A DNA stretch of 64,000 nucleotides from Kallipyga massiliensis ph2 (GCF_000311985.1 NZ_HE978585.1:829226-893225), one strand, 5' to 3'. Shown: positions 32,679-42,800, counted from the stretch's first letter. Notes: generated by a model from the letters alone, not told the origin. A program made the numbers and translations.

Positions 32679-33203
32679 ATGAATTTACAGGAAAAAATGA
32701 GAATCATTGAGGACTTCCCGACCAAGGGAATCTCCTATAAGGACATCACTACGATCCTATCGGACAAGGAAGCCTTCCAGGAGGCCATCCACCAGCTCCA
32801 GGCTCCGCTTAAGGACCTGGATTACGACTACATTATGGGGATTGAAGCCCGAGGCTTCATCATGGGGGCCGCCCTGGCCTATGCGGAAGACAAGGGCTTC
32901 CTCATGGCGAGAAAAGCCGGCAAGCTCCCCGGCCACACCGTCTCCTATTCTTATGACCTGGAATACGGCAAGGCCACCATCGAACTGGATATGGATTCCG
33001 TACCCGAAGGAGCCCGGGTCGTCGTCCTGGATGACCTCCTGGCAACCGGGGGGACAGCCAAGGCCTGTGCAAAACTCATCGAAAAAGCAGGTGGACAGGT
33101 GGCCCTGGCCCTCTTCCTCACTGAACTGACCGACCTTCCGGGTCGGGAGGTCTTGGAGAAGGAAGGCTACCCTGTAGTGTCGATTTTGAAGTGGACCCAC
33201 TGA
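32679..33203 (+). CDS. apt: Adenine phosphoribosyltransferase
   Basis: 174 residues, cytosolic purine salvage (adenine plus PRPP to AMP). The signature MRIIEDFPTKGISYKDIT begins near residue 7, GIEARGFIMG lies near 62-71, and the PRPP loop VVVLDDLLATGGTA near 117-130. ATG 32679 with ATGGAG 6 bp upstream fits family length; ATG 32667 would add four residues. Repeats follow directly. Confidence 0.93.
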   Translation: MNLQEKMRIIEDFPTKGISYKDITTILSDKEAFQEAIHQLQAPLKDLDYDYIMGIEARGFIMGAALAYAEDKGFLMARKAGKLPGHTVSYSYDLEYGKATIELDMDSVPEGARVVVLDDLLATGGTAKACAKLIEKAGGQVALALFLTELTDLPGREVLEKEGYPVVSILKWTH

Positions 33204-33210
33204 ATTCTTA

Positions 33211-33430
33211 GCCCCGCCCTGGCTGGAGCTCATTTTCGCTGCTAGCCAGGGAAGCTCCGCCCTGGCTGGGGCTCATTTTCGCTGCTAGCCAGGGAAGCTC
33301 CGCCCTGGCTGGGGCTCATTTCCGCCGCTAGCCAGGGAAGCTCCGCCCTGGCTGGGGTTCATTTTTGCTGCTAGCCAGGGTAACCCTCTGGCTTGAGTCT
33401 CATTTCGCCTTGAGCCAGGGCGGTATATAG
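33211..33430. repeat. 43-bp tandem hairpin array (family 3), 4 units plus a degenerate fifth
   Basis: CGCCCTGGCTGG starts units at 33215, 33258, 33301 and 33344 (period 43). Each unit is an inverted repeat CCCTGGCT/AGCCAGGG; read on the minus strand the centre is AGCAGCGAAAATGAGCCCC. A fifth diverged unit (about 33384-33428) keeps the centre GGCGAAATGAG. There is no coding frame. Confidence 0.9.
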
Positions 33431-33443
33431 GCTTCATCCATAG

Positions 33444-33483
33444 AAAAACCGGCAGGAAGGACGAATCCTTCCTGCCGGTTTTT
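33444..33483. terminator. Bidirectional terminator between apt and tpx
   Basis: 17-bp stem AAAACCGGCAGGAAGGA / TCCTTCCTGCCGGTTTT with a CGAA loop; A/T runs on both sides allow termination from either direction. Confidence 0.9.
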
Positions 33484-33516
33484 GAATTTCTCCAATTAGA
33501 GGCAAGCCTTAGCGTA

Positions 33517-34029
33517 TTAGAGGCAAGCCTTAGCGGCTTCCAGAGCCTTATCGAAGTCGGGGAAGTTGGTGTTCTGTTCCACATACTCCACATATTGAAC
33601 CTTGTTGTCCCGGTCGATGACGAAGATGGACCGGTTGATGAGCTTGAGCTCATCGATGAGGGCGCCATAGTTCTCGGCGAAGGACCGGTCCTGGTAGTCT
33701 GAGGCCATGACCGAGTTTTCAATATCGTGGGAAGAGCAGAAACGCTGGGCGGCAAAGGGGAGGTCCATGGAGATGGTCATGAGGCGGACCTCATCGCCCA
33801 TTTTTTCCACTTCTTCGTTGAAGCGCATAGTCTGGAGTTCGCAGACCTGGGTGTCCAGGGAGGGGACGGCGGAGAAGATCTTGACCTTGCCGTCGAAGTT
33901 TTTCAGGCTGACGGGGTTGAGTTCCTTGTCAACGGCGTTGAAGTCGGGGGCCTGGTCACCCACCTTGATTTCTGTCCCTAAGAGGGTCAGTTCGCTGTCG
34001 CCCATTTTGAATCCGGTTCTTTTATTCAT
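33517..34029 (-). CDS. tpx: Thiol peroxidase (atypical 2-Cys peroxiredoxin)
   Basis: 170 residues; thioredoxin fold that reduces peroxides with thioredoxin. The peroxidatic cysteine C63 lies in VPSLDTQVCELQT (usually DTPVC) and the resolving cysteine C98 in QRFCSSHDI. AAAGGAGC precedes the ATG. A 21-bp duplication spans the stop codon: GCTAAGGCTTGCCTCTAA occurs twice in frame, so reading through the stop would repeat the last residues. Confidence 0.93.
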   Translation of the reverse strand: MNKRTGFKMGDSELTLLGTEIKVGDQAPDFNAVDKELNPVSLKNFDGKVKIFSAVPSLDTQVCELQTMRFNEEVEKMGDEVRLMTISMDLPFAAQRFCSSHDIENSVMASDYQDRSFAENYGALIDELKLINRSIFVIDRDNKVQYVEYVEQNTNFPDFDKALEAAKACL

Positions 34030-34219
34030 TTCGTGCTCCTTTCAAGCATTTTTCCTTGATTTCGTATCGTAAATTCTGGTCTGGACGTGTATAATAAGAC
34101 GTCACTTTAAACTATACCCAATGTTCGACATTCAATAAATCAATTGCTCTACAAAAGCTACTACATTCGGGAACCCGACCAGGCAGCTTTCCAGCCGGAA
34201 GAGAGGAAAGGAGAAACAC

Positions 34220-35272
34220 ATGGAGCAAATACATTTGGTGGGCGTGTCTAAGTCCTTCGGTGATGACCTCATCCTTGACCACTTAGACCTAACGATTATT
34301 GAGGATGAATTCCTCACCTTGCTTGGCCCTTCAGGCTGTGGGAAAACAACCACCCTCCGGATCATCGGAGGCTTCACCCAGCCGGATGAGGGGAAGGTCT
34401 ATTTCCACGGAAAAGACATCACCGACCTTCCTGCCCATCTCCGAGAGGTCAACACGGTTTTTCAGCAATATTCTCTTTTTCCTCACCTCAACGTGGAGGA
34501 CAATGTGGCCTTCGGCCTTACCCTGAAACAAGTTCCCAAAAAAGAAATCAAGACCCGGGTGGATGACATCCTGGGCTTATTAAACTTATCCGGCTTCCAG
34601 AAGCGGACCATCGACCAGCTCTCGGGCGGCCAGCAGCAGCGGGTGGCCATTGCTCGGGCCCTGGTCAATGAGCCGGAGGTCCTTCTTTTGGATGAGCCCC
34701 TGGCGGCCCTGGATGCTAAGCTCCGAAAGGGGATGCAGATCGAACTCAAAAGGATCCAGCGGGAAACCGGAGTTACTTTTATCTTCGTCACCCACGACCA
34801 GGAAGAAGCCCTGACCATGTCCGACCGGATCGTCGTCATGAACCAGGGCCATATCCAGCAGATCGGGCGCCCCATCGACATCTACAATGAGCCGGTCAAC
34901 CGCTTTGTGGCCGACTTTATCGGGGAATCCAACATCGTCGAGGGAGTTATGGAGGCGGGGGATAAGGTGACCTTCTCCGGCCACACCTTCACCTGCTTGG
35001 ATGAAGCTTTCCCGGCAGGGGAGAGGGTGGATGTGGTCATCCGTCCGGAGGACGTGGAGCTGGTTCCCGTGGAAAAGGGCATGCTCCAAGGCCAGGTCCT
35101 GACCTCCCTCTTCAAGGGAGTCCACTACGAAATGCAGCTCCAGGTCGGGAACGAAGTCTACCTGGCCCAATCCACCAGGACCGCCCCCGTGGGGTCTATG
35201 GTCGGCATCTACATCGACCCCGAAAACATCCAAAATATGCATAAAACGCCCCGGGCGGAGGTCCACTCATGA
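34220..35272 (+). CDS. potA: Spermidine/putrescine ABC transporter ATPase
   Basis: 350 residues. Walker [11 protein letters not shown] at 36-45, signature [15 protein letters not shown], Walker [12 protein letters not shown], then a TOBE-type regulatory domain from about 240. PotA energises polyamine import. AGGAAAGGAG precedes the ATG. The stop overlaps the potB start by 4 bp, and the order potABCD is the standard one. Confidence 0.93.
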   Translation: MEQIHLVGVSKSFGDDLILDHLDLTIIEDEFLTLLGPSGCGKTTTLRIIGGFTQPDEGKVYFHGKDITDLPAHLREVNTVFQQYSLFPHLNVEDNVAFGLTLKQVPKKEIKTRVDDILGLLNLSGFQKRTIDQLSGGQQQRVAIARALVNEPEVLLLDEPLAALDAKLRKGMQIELKRIQRETGVTFIFVTHDQEEALTMSDRIVVMNQGHIQQIGRPIDIYNEPVNRFVADFIGESNIVEGVMEAGDKVTFSGHTFTCLDEAFPAGERVDVVIRPEDVELVPVEKGMLQGQVLTSLFKGVHYEMQLQVGNEVYLAQSTRTAPVGSMVGIYIDPENIQNMHKTPRAEVHS

Positions 35273-36099
35273 GGGGCTACCGGCGCTTGACCAGTCCCTA
35301 CCTCCTCTGGGCCCTTATCTTTGTCCTGGTCCCCCTGGTCATGACTTTTTACTATGCCTTCAGCCTGGATGGGTCCTTCAGCCTGGTCAACTTCCAGCGT
35401 TTCTTTACCGGACCGGCCCTGGTCACCCTGGTCAAGTCCCTCCGGGTGGCCTTCCTCTCCACCCTGATCTGCCTGGCCCTGGGCTATCCCATGGCCTATT
35501 TCATCGCCCAAACATCCATCCGCTTCCGGCCCATGGCCATGACCTTGATTATTATTCCCATGTGGATGAACTTCCTCCTCCGGACCTACTCCTGGATGAC
35601 CCTGCTTTCCCGGAAGGGAATCATCTCCACCATCCTGGTCTCCCTGGGGATGGGGCCGGTTGACCTCCTCTATACGGAGTACGCCGTCATCCTGGGCATG
35701 GTCTATAACTTCCTCCCCTTCATGGTCCTTCCCATCTACACATCCCTTTCCAAGATGGACCGGTCCCTGGTCGAGGCGGCCAATGACCTGGGGGCAAACC
35801 GGCTTCAGACCTTCCGCCGGGTCACCTTCCCCCTCTCCCTTCCCGGGGTTTTCTCCGGCATCTCCATGGTCTTCATTCCGGCCATCTCCACCTTTGAAAT
35901 CTCCACCCTCCTAGGCGGGAACAAGACCAATTTGATCGGAAACGTGATCGAACAGCAATTTACCGTGACGGGGAATTGGAATTACGGCTTTTCCATGGCC
36001 GTCATCCTCATGGTCTTCCTGGTCCTCTCCCTCCTCTTTACCAAGGAGGAAGAAGAGGAAATCACCAAGAAGAGATCCGGGAAGGGAGGAAAATCATGA
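35269..36099 (+). CDS. potB: Polyamine ABC transporter permease PotB
   Basis: 276 residues with six predicted transmembrane helices (first at about 12-32) and the EAA coupling loop [18 protein letters not shown] near 165-182. It pairs with PotC to form the channel. It overlaps potA and potC by 4 bp each (ATGA). The acidic-basic C-terminal tail ([16 protein letters not shown]) is cytoplasmic. Confidence 0.92.
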   Translation: MRGYRRLTSPYLLWALIFVLVPLVMTFYYAFSLDGSFSLVNFQRFFTGPALVTLVKSLRVAFLSTLICLALGYPMAYFIAQTSIRFRPMAMTLIIIPMWMNFLLRTYSWMTLLSRKGIISTILVSLGMGPVDLLYTEYAVILGMVYNFLPFMVLPIYTSLSKMDRSLVEAANDLGANRLQTFRRVTFPLSLPGVFSGISMVFIPAISTFEISTLLGGNKTNLIGNVIEQQFTVTGNWNYGFSMAVILMVFLVLSLLFTKEEEEEITKKRSGKGGKS

Positions 36100-36875
36100 A
36101 CAAACATCTCAGACGGGTCTACATGGCCCTGATTTATCTCTTTCTCTATGCCCCCATCCTGGTCCTCATGGTCTTTTCCTTTAATGCGGGAAAGAACCGG
36201 GGGAGGTGGGAGGGCTTCTCCTTGAAGTGGTACCAAAGCCTCATGGGGAATGAGGCCATCCTCCTGGCCCTCCGGAATACCCTCCTGGTGGCCCTCCTGG
36301 CCACTCTCTTCGCCACCTTAATCGGCAGCCTGGGCGCATTGGCCATCTATTATTACCGGAAGAGGGCCAAGCGGGCCCTCACGGTCATCAACCAGATCAT
36401 CGTCATCAATCCCGATATCGTGACCGCGGTAGGTTTCATGGCCCTCTATGCCTTGTTCCGCCTACCCTCGGGCTTTGCCACCCTCCTCCTCTCCCATGTG
36501 GGCTTTTGCGTTCCCTATGTGGTCCTCTCCGTCCTTCCCCGCCTGGTCACCATGCCCAAGGCGCTCCCGGAAGCGGCCATGGACCTGGGGGCCACCCCCT
36601 TCCAGACCTTCCGCTATGTGGTCCTCCCCTACATGAAGCCGGGGATTGTTTCCGGCGCCCTCATGGCTTTCACCATCTCCATCGACGACTTCGCCATTTC
36701 CTTCTTTACCACAGGAAACGGGGTAGATACCATCTCCACCCTGGTCTATTCCATGGCCCGGCGGGGGATCAACCCGGAGATCAACGCCATGTCCACCCTC
36801 CTCTTCCTGGCCATGCTTCTTCTCCTTTTGAGCGTGAACAAGAAGTCCCTCCAAGCCCTGGAAGGAGGAATTTGA
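36096..36875 (+). CDS. potC: Polyamine ABC transporter permease PotC
   Basis: 259 residues, six predicted transmembrane helices, with the EAA motif PEAAMDLGATPFQTFRYV near 158-175 and the family segment ISIDDFAISFFTTG after it. AGGGAGG lies upstream of ATG 36096. Partner of PotB. potD starts one base after its stop. Confidence 0.92.
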   Translation: MNKHLRRVYMALIYLFLYAPILVLMVFSFNAGKNRGRWEGFSLKWYQSLMGNEAILLALRNTLLVALLATLFATLIGSLGALAIYYYRKRAKRALTVINQIIVINPDIVTAVGFMALYALFRLPSGFATLLLSHVGFCVPYVVLSVLPRLVTMPKALPEAAMDLGATPFQTFRYVVLPYMKPGIVSGALMAFTISIDDFAISFFTTGNGVDTISTLVYSMARRGINPEINAMSTLLFLAMLLLLLSVNKKSLQALEGGI

Positions 36876-36876
36876 T

Positions 36877-37947
36877 ATGGTTCGTTTGTTAAAAAAGAAA
36901 GGCATGTTTTCTCTGGCTCTTCTCTTGAGCCTGGCCCTCCTTCTTCCTCTATTAACCGGTTGCCAGAGAACCCGAACAAAGACCGGAAATGTGGTGAATA
37001 TTTATAACTGGGGGGAATACATTGACCCCAGCCTGGTCAAACAATTCGAGGAGGAAACCGGGATCAAGGTGGTCTACTCCACCTTTGCGACCAATGAGGA
37101 CCTCTTTGTCAAGATCCAATCCGGCGGTGCAAACTACGACCTCATCTGCCCCTCCGACTACATGCTGGACAAGATGAAGAAGGCCGGGCTCCTGGAAAAG
37201 ATCGACTACGACAAGATTCCCAACATGAAATACATCGACAAGGAATTCCTCTACCAGGCCTATGATCCGACCCAGGAATACTCGGTTCCCTACTTTTGGG
37301 GGACGGTCGGCATCGTCTATAATAAGACCATGGTCCATGAGGAGGTGGATTCCTGGGACATCCTCTGGAAGGAGGACTACCGCCGAAACATCCTCATGAT
37401 GGACTCCACCCGGGACTCTTTCGCCATCGGCCTCATCCGCCGAGGTTATTCCCTGAACTCCGAGAGGGAGGAGGAGTTGGCCGAGGCCCAGAAAGACCTC
37501 ATCACCCAACGCCCCCTGGTCTATGCCTACCTGGTGGACCAGATCAAGGATATTATGATCAACGACGAGTGCGCCCTGGCTGTCATGTTTTCGGGGGATG
37601 CGGTTGAAGCCTTGGAGCGGAATGAGAACCTGGCCTATGTCATCCCCAAAGAGGGAACCAACATCTGGTTTGATGCCTGGGCCATCCCCAAGGGGGCGGC
37701 CAACAAGGAAAATGCCGAGGCTTTTATCAACTTCATGTCCCGGCCCGACATCACGGCCATCAATGCCGAATATATCGGCTACTCCCTGCCCTCTACGGCC
37801 GGAAAGGAGGCCCTCCCGGAGGAAATTCGGGAGGATCCTGTGGCCTATCCCGACCTAAGCTTGGTGGACCGGCTGGAAGCCTTCAAGGATATGGGGGATT
37901 TCACCAAGGTCTACAATGAACTATGGCAGGATGTGAAGAACCAATAG
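36877..37947 (+). CDS. potD: Polyamine-binding lipoprotein PotD
   Basis: 356 residues. Lipoprotein signal with lipobox LLTGC (C29), then the PotD fold starting VNIYNWGEYIDPSLVKQFE; the segments YDLICPSDYML and YSVPYFWGTVGI are typical of PotD/PotF. It captures spermidine or putrescine outside the membrane and delivers it to PotBC. Last gene of the pot operon; holA follows after 12 bp and may share the transcript. Confidence 0.93.
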   Translation: MVRLLKKKGMFSLALLLSLALLLPLLTGCQRTRTKTGNVVNIYNWGEYIDPSLVKQFEEETGIKVVYSTFATNEDLFVKIQSGGANYDLICPSDYMLDKMKKAGLLEKIDYDKIPNMKYIDKEFLYQAYDPTQEYSVPYFWGTVGIVYNKTMVHEEVDSWDILWKEDYRRNILMMDSTRDSFAIGLIRRGYSLNSEREEELAEAQKDLITQRPLVYAYLVDQIKDIMINDECALAVMFSGDAVEALERNENLAYVIPKEGTNIWFDAWAIPKGAANKENAEAFINFMSRPDITAINAEYIGYSLPSTAGKEALPEEIREDPVAYPDLSLVDRLEAFKDMGDFTKVYNELWQDVKNQ

Positions 37948-37959
37948 CAAAGGATTGTC

Positions 37960-38982
37960 ATGAATTACGTGGAATGGATTCGACAAGTGGATGAGGGGAC
38001 ATGGACACCGGCCTACCTGGTCCGGGTGACCGAGCCCTTCCTTTGGGATTCCATGAAAGAGGTCATTCAAAAAGACCTTTTGGGCGGGAACTTCCTGGAT
38101 TTCAATTACCAGGAAGTAGCCTTTGAAGACCTCTCCGGCGAGTCCTTTCTGACGGCGACGGAGACCCTGCCTTTTATGGGGGACCGGCGGGCCATCGTCA
38201 TTGAAAATGTCCCCCTCCAGAGGGATGAGGTAAAGAAGAATGAGGCCCTTCTTGAGATTCTCGCCGGCTACCTGAAAGAACCCAACCGGTCCACCATCCT
38301 CTTCCTCCACTTTTTGGGCCAGGCCCCCTTTAAGGGGAAGGTCTTCAAAGCGATGGCCCCTTATCTTCAAAACGTGGACCTCTACCGCCTGGACCGCCGG
38401 TCCTTGGAATCCTTCATCCATAAGAGGATGGGAGCCAAGGGGGTCCGGGCGGACAAGGCCCTGCCCGCCTTCCTGGCCGACCGGTCAGGCTATCTGGATT
38501 ATCAGTCGGAGACCACCCTCTTTTCTGTGGCTAACATGGTCGATGTTGCTTTAGGAATGAGCCGGGAGGGACGACTTTCCCTGGAAGAGGCCAAGGCTGC
38601 CTTGGCCGATCCCCTGGAGGAATCCATCTTTGCCCTCATGGATGCCTTTGGGGGTCGCAAGCGGTCCGACTGTCTCTCCATCTTCCAGGACTTCCGAAAG
38701 ATTTCCATGGAAGCCGGCATGGTCTTTAATATGACCATCCGTCAAGTCCGAAACCTGATCGGGGTCAAGCTCCTCAAGGCCCGGAGAATTTCCCTGGGGG
38801 AGGGAACCCGGCGTCTGGGCCTGTCCTCCTTTGAATACCGCAAGCTTTTGGGCTTCGTTGATAAGTATTCTCTGGAGGAACTCTATGCCCTCCACCGGAA
38901 GCTCTTTGAAATGGATGTGGCAATGAAGTCCAAGTCCTATGACCTCCTGGATGGGATGGAGCGGTTTTTTGCCTCAATTTAG
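37960..38982 (+). CDS. holA: DNA polymerase III delta subunit
   Basis: 340 residues, clamp-loader delta subunit. The order of elements fits HolA: N-terminal PAYLVRVTEPFLWDS (usually YLLYGEE), a LPFMGDRRAIVIENV strand, STILFLHF near 110, and the helical C-terminal domain with RQVRNLIGVKLLKARR and LGLSSFEYRKLL. It opens the sliding clamp during replication. The protein is divergent, with no Walker A as expected for delta. It sits between potD and the exporter pair. Confidence 0.85.
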   Translation: MNYVEWIRQVDEGTWTPAYLVRVTEPFLWDSMKEVIQKDLLGGNFLDFNYQEVAFEDLSGESFLTATETLPFMGDRRAIVIENVPLQRDEVKKNEALLEILAGYLKEPNRSTILFLHFLGQAPFKGKVFKAMAPYLQNVDLYRLDRRSLESFIHKRMGAKGVRADKALPAFLADRSGYLDYQSETTLFSVANMVDVALGMSREGRLSLEEAKAALADPLEESIFALMDAFGGRKRSDCLSIFQDFRKISMEAGMVFNMTIRQVRNLIGVKLLKARRISLGEGTRRLGLSSFEYRKLLGFVDKYSLEELYALHRKLFEMDVAMKSKSYDLLDGMERFFASI

Positions 38983-38991
38983 GGAGAAAGT

Positions 38992-40812
38992 ATGAGAGAG
39001 AATGAAAAAGTCAAATATACGATTTGGGAGAACGTGACCTTCATGATAGCCACGGCTTGGAAAAGCCAAAAACGTGTCCTCTTCATCTGCCTGGCTGTGG
39101 TCGGTGTTTCTCTAGCCCTTAACCTGGTTCAACTCTTTATTGCACCGGAGATCTTGGCACAGGTGGAGAAAGAGGCTTCTGTTCAAGAGCTTTTCCTTAC
39201 CATCTGCCTATTTACCGGTGGTCTTTTTCTTTTCCAGGCCTTGAATGCCTACCTTGCCACCATCCGGATGCCGGGGGAAATTGATGTTCGCACAGCCATC
39301 ATTCGTCAATTAACGAGAAAGAATCTGGATACCTCCTATCCCAATATTCATGACCCTGCAATTTTGAAACTGGAGGCCCAAGCCAAGCGGTCGACCAATG
39401 GGAATAGCGATGCCGCTGAGCATATTTGGCGGACCATCACGGATCTTCTGACAAACGTGGCAGGGTTTATCGTCTATCTTTTTTTGCTCTCGAATATCAA
39501 TCCTCTCCTCCTTTTGTTGGTTATGGGGACGGCTATAGGAGGATTTTTTATTTCCCATTATATTTATGAATGGGAATACCGCCACAAGGAAGAAAGGGAA
39601 GTTTACGACAAGGAGATCAATTACTTTTTAGTAAAGCCACGTGAGCTGGCCTTGGCCAAGGAGATCCGAATTTTTGGCCTGGCTCCTTGGCTAAGGGAAT
39701 TGAGGATGAAATCCATGAAGGCCCTATCCGCCTTCCTCGTTCGGAGGGAGAAGGCCTATCTTTGGGCTAACGTGGTGGATGTGGCCCTCAGCTTCCTCCG
39801 GAATGGGGCAATCTATGCCTATTTAATCAAGCAGACCTTGGACCTGGGCTGGCCCGCATCCAAGTTCCTACTATTGTTTTCTGCAGTGGGCGGGTTTACG
39901 GCATGGATTACGGGAATTTTGACCCAATTCAACCAGCTCCATAAAGAGAGTCTCGCCCTTTCCCGAATCCAGGAATACCTCCACTTACCGGAGCCTTTTT
40001 CCTTTGAGGAAGGGCTTCCTTTGCCTTTGGCCTATGACTATGAGTTAACTTTCGAGGATGTCTCCTTTGCCTATCCGGGAAGCGATAAGAAAATTTTGGA
40101 CCATATCAACCTGACGATCCATCCCGGTGAAAGATTGGCTGTGGTAGGCCTGAATGGGGCGGGGAAGACGACAATGGTCATGCTTTTTTGCGGTTTCTAT
40201 GACCCCACGGAGGGGCGGGTCCTCTTGAATGGTCAAGATATTCGTGCCTTCAACCGTAGGGAATACTATGCCCTTATTTCCGGCGTCTTCCAGGATTTTT
40301 CCATTCTTGATACCACGATTGCCGAATGTGTTGCTCAGACAGCGGATTTTGATCGAGAAAAGGTCCTCCGTTGTTTGGACCAAGCAGGCTTAAAGGAAAC
40401 CATAGATAGACTCCCCAAGGGGATGGACACCCATCTTGGCCGGGAAGTGTATTTGGACGGGATTGTCCTTTCCGGCGGTCAAACTCAGAGATTGATGCTG
40501 GCTCGGGCTCTTTATAAAGATGGCCCCATTCTTGTTTTGGATGAACCCACAGCAGCTCTGGATCCGCTTGCGGAAAGCGAAATTTATCGAAAGTATGAGG
40601 GGATGACGGCAGGTAAGACCTCCCTTTTTATCTCCCACCGCTTGGCTTCCACCCGCTTCTGTGACCGCATTCTTTTTATTGCAGACGGTGGCATTCTTGA
40701 AGAGGGAAAACATGAGGACCTGGTCGCTAAAGGTGGTCCTTATGCGGATCTTTTTGAGGTTCAAAGCCGCTATTACCGGGAAGGAGGGGAGAAGAATGGA
40801 AAAGAAAAGTAG
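38992..40812 (+). CDS. ABC exporter half-transporter, first of a pair
   Basis: 606 residues: six-helix membrane domain (about 25-320) fused to a nucleotide-binding domain with Walker A VGLNGAGKTT near 385, signature LSGGQTQRLMLARAL and Walker B ILVLDEPTAALDP. No peptidase domain is present. The next gene is a second, different half-transporter that overlaps by 17 bp, so a heterodimer is likely. Related pairs export peptides, lipids or drugs, and the substrate is not visible. The truncated protein at 12000 belongs to the same type. It starts 9 bp after holA. Confidence 0.85.
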   Translation: MRENEKVKYTIWENVTFMIATAWKSQKRVLFICLAVVGVSLALNLVQLFIAPEILAQVEKEASVQELFLTICLFTGGLFLFQALNAYLATIRMPGEIDVRTAIIRQLTRKNLDTSYPNIHDPAILKLEAQAKRSTNGNSDAAEHIWRTITDLLTNVAGFIVYLFLLSNINPLLLLLVMGTAIGGFFISHYIYEWEYRHKEEREVYDKEINYFLVKPRELALAKEIRIFGLAPWLRELRMKSMKALSAFLVRREKAYLWANVVDVALSFLRNGAIYAYLIKQTLDLGWPASKFLLLFSAVGGFTAWITGILTQFNQLHKESLALSRIQEYLHLPEPFSFEEGLPLPLAYDYELTFEDVSFAYPGSDKKILDHINLTIHPGERLAVVGLNGAGKTTMVMLFCGFYDPTEGRVLLNGQDIRAFNRREYYALISGVFQDFSILDTTIAECVAQTADFDREKVLRCLDQAGLKETIDRLPKGMDTHLGREVYLDGIVLSGGQTQRLMLARALYKDGPILVLDEPTAALDPLAESEIYRKYEGMTAGKTSLFISHRLASTRFCDRILFIADGGILEEGKHEDLVAKGGPYADLFEVQSRYYREGGEKNGKEK

Positions 40813-42670
40813 CACAATTGGCTTTCGGGAAACCCTGGCCATCCATCGGAGAGCGGTGGCCGACATGAACCGACTTTCTCCGGCCTGCTTTGTCCCTTTC
40901 ATCCTTTCCGCCGGAGTAAAAGCCATTTCTCCCTATGTCTCCATCTGGCTCTCCGCCCGGCTCATCAATGAGCTGGCTTCCCTTCGCCGTCCTGAAGTCC
41001 TAGGCAGGTGGGTCTTCCTCATCCTGGTCATTACCATCGTTACTGACCTCCTTCAGGCGGTTTTGGACCGGTGGAAAAATGTGAAAGATGAACTCTTTTA
41101 TAACCGGTATGAGTCCCTCTATACGGATAAATTTATTGAGATGGATTATGCGGACTGCGATAAACAGGAAGTCCGGGACCTCTTCACCCAAATTCAGCAA
41201 AGTACCAATTGGGGAGGGTGGGGTTTCGATTATTTAACCATGTATTTTTCCCAAGCGGTTGAAGGCCTTTTTGGGATCTTTTCAGCCTTTGCTTTGACGG
41301 TCAGCCTGTTTACCCAAATGGTTCCTCCATCGGGGGGAGATTTGACCCTACTCAACCACCCGATCTTCATCGTCACGGTCCTCCTTTTCATTCTTGGAGT
41401 GACTTTTCTGGGGCCGGCCCTGGGGAAGAAGGCCAATTCCGTTTGGAGTGATCTGGCAGAGGAATCGCGTTTTGGAAACCGACTATTTAGCCACTTTTGT
41501 TTTGTTAAGCTAGGAAATAAAGAAAAAGACATGGACCGGCGGATCTATTGCCAGGGAGATTTGATGGCCCATTATATTGATACCGTCAATATCTTTGGCG
41601 TGGGTTCACACTTTGACCGACTGCTAACCACGACAGTCGGGCTGAGGACGGCTTTCGCTGCAGGTCTATCTGCCCTTTTATCCGGTGGAATTTATCTTTT
41701 TGTCTGCTTAAAAGCCTTGGGTGGTGCCTTTGGGATCGGAAGCGTCACCCAATATGTACGGGCTGTCACCTCCTTTTCAGGAAATGCCGCCATGGTCTTG
41801 GAAACGATGAACCATATGCAGACCAATGCGGAATTCCTGACCTCCATTTATCAATTTTTGGACATCCCCAATGCCATGGGGAAGGGAGAGCGAAGCCTCA
41901 ACAAGGGAAGAGCCCTCCGGTATGAAGTGGAATTTAGGGATGTCTCTTTCAAGTATCCGGGCTCTGATCTTTGGGCACTTCGCCATATTAATTTTCATTT
42001 TCAGCAGGGGCGCCGTCTGGCGATTGTGGGTGAAAATGGAAGTGGGAAAACCACTTTTATCAAGCTCCTTTGCCGCCTCTACTATCCCCAGGAGGGGCAA
42101 ATCCTTCTTAATGGGGTTGACATCCGGGATTACAACCATGATGAATACATGACTTTCTTTGCCGTCGTCTTCCAGGATTTTCAGCTCTTGGCACAAGCTT
42201 TGGGAAATAACGTAGCGGGTCGCAGTGACTATGACCGGGAGAAAGCCCGAGAAGCCCTGGTGGAAGCCGGATTTGGGGAGAGATTGCTGCGGATGGAAGA
42301 GGGACTGGATACCATGCTTTATAAGGATCTCTCGGAAAAAGGGGTGGACTTGTCGGGTGGAGAAGCGCAGAAGATTGCTATTGCCCGAGCTTTATATAAG
42401 GATGCCCCCTTTATTGTCTTGGATGAGCCCACGGCAGCCTTGGATCCTATAGCTGAGGCGGAAATATATAGTAAATTTGACCAAGTCGCTCAAGATAAAA
42501 CAACAATCTTTATTTCGCACCGTCTGTCCTCTTGTAAATTTTGTGATGAAATTGCAGTATTTCATGAGGGGAGAATTATTCAGCAAGGAAGCCACAAAGA
42601 CCTTCTTGCTGGTGGGAAAGGAAAATACCATGATCTTTGGATGGCCCAGGCCCAGTATTATACAAAATAA
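40796..42670 (+). CDS. ABC exporter half-transporter, second of a pair
   Basis: 624 residues: membrane domain (about 30-350) and nucleotide-binding domain with Walker A GENGSGKTTF near 411, a signature with E in place of Q (LSGGEAQKIAIARALY) and Walker B FIVLDEPTAALDP. ATG 40796 lies behind AAGGAGGGGAG, inside the end of the first exporter gene. A substrate gene (peptide, modification enzyme) is not seen nearby. Immediately after is the galactose promoter region, without an obvious terminator. Confidence 0.85.
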   Translation: MEKKSSTIGFRETLAIHRRAVADMNRLSPACFVPFILSAGVKAISPYVSIWLSARLINELASLRRPEVLGRWVFLILVITIVTDLLQAVLDRWKNVKDELFYNRYESLYTDKFIEMDYADCDKQEVRDLFTQIQQSTNWGGWGFDYLTMYFSQAVEGLFGIFSAFALTVSLFTQMVPPSGGDLTLLNHPIFIVTVLLFILGVTFLGPALGKKANSVWSDLAEESRFGNRLFSHFCFVKLGNKEKDMDRRIYCQGDLMAHYIDTVNIFGVGSHFDRLLTTTVGLRTAFAAGLSALLSGGIYLFVCLKALGGAFGIGSVTQYVRAVTSFSGNAAMVLETMNHMQTNAEFLTSIYQFLDIPNAMGKGERSLNKGRALRYEVEFRDVSFKYPGSDLWALRHINFHFQQGRRLAIVGENGSGKTTFIKLLCRLYYPQEGQILLNGVDIRDYNHDEYMTFFAVVFQDFQLLAQALGNNVAGRSDYDREKAREALVEAGFGERLLRMEEGLDTMLYKDLSEKGVDLSGGEAQKIAIARALYKDAPFIVLDEPTAALDPIAEAEIYSKFDQVAQDKTTIFISHRLSSCKFCDEIAVFHEGRIIQQGSHKDLLAGGKGKYHDLWMAQAQYYTK

Positions 42671-42771
42671 AGCTGAAGGTCAGGAAATCGACAAACTAGG
42701 GCATGAGGATATTCTTTCCAAGGATTGAAGATCATGAGAGCATTTTCACCGGTTTGCTTCCCTTAAAGATT

Positions 42772-42800
42772 TGTCAAAGAGGTAAAAATAATGTAAGATA
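42772..42800 (+). promoter_or_regulatory. Promoter of the mgl operon
   Basis: -35 TTGTCA (42772-42777), 17-bp spacer, -10 TAAGAT (42795-42800); start expected near 42807, giving a leader of about 110 nt before mglB. Confidence 0.6.

Noticed and set aside
33211..33430. Possible CRISPR from the 43-bp repeats
   Set aside because: No unique spacers; each unit is a hairpin in direct tandem.
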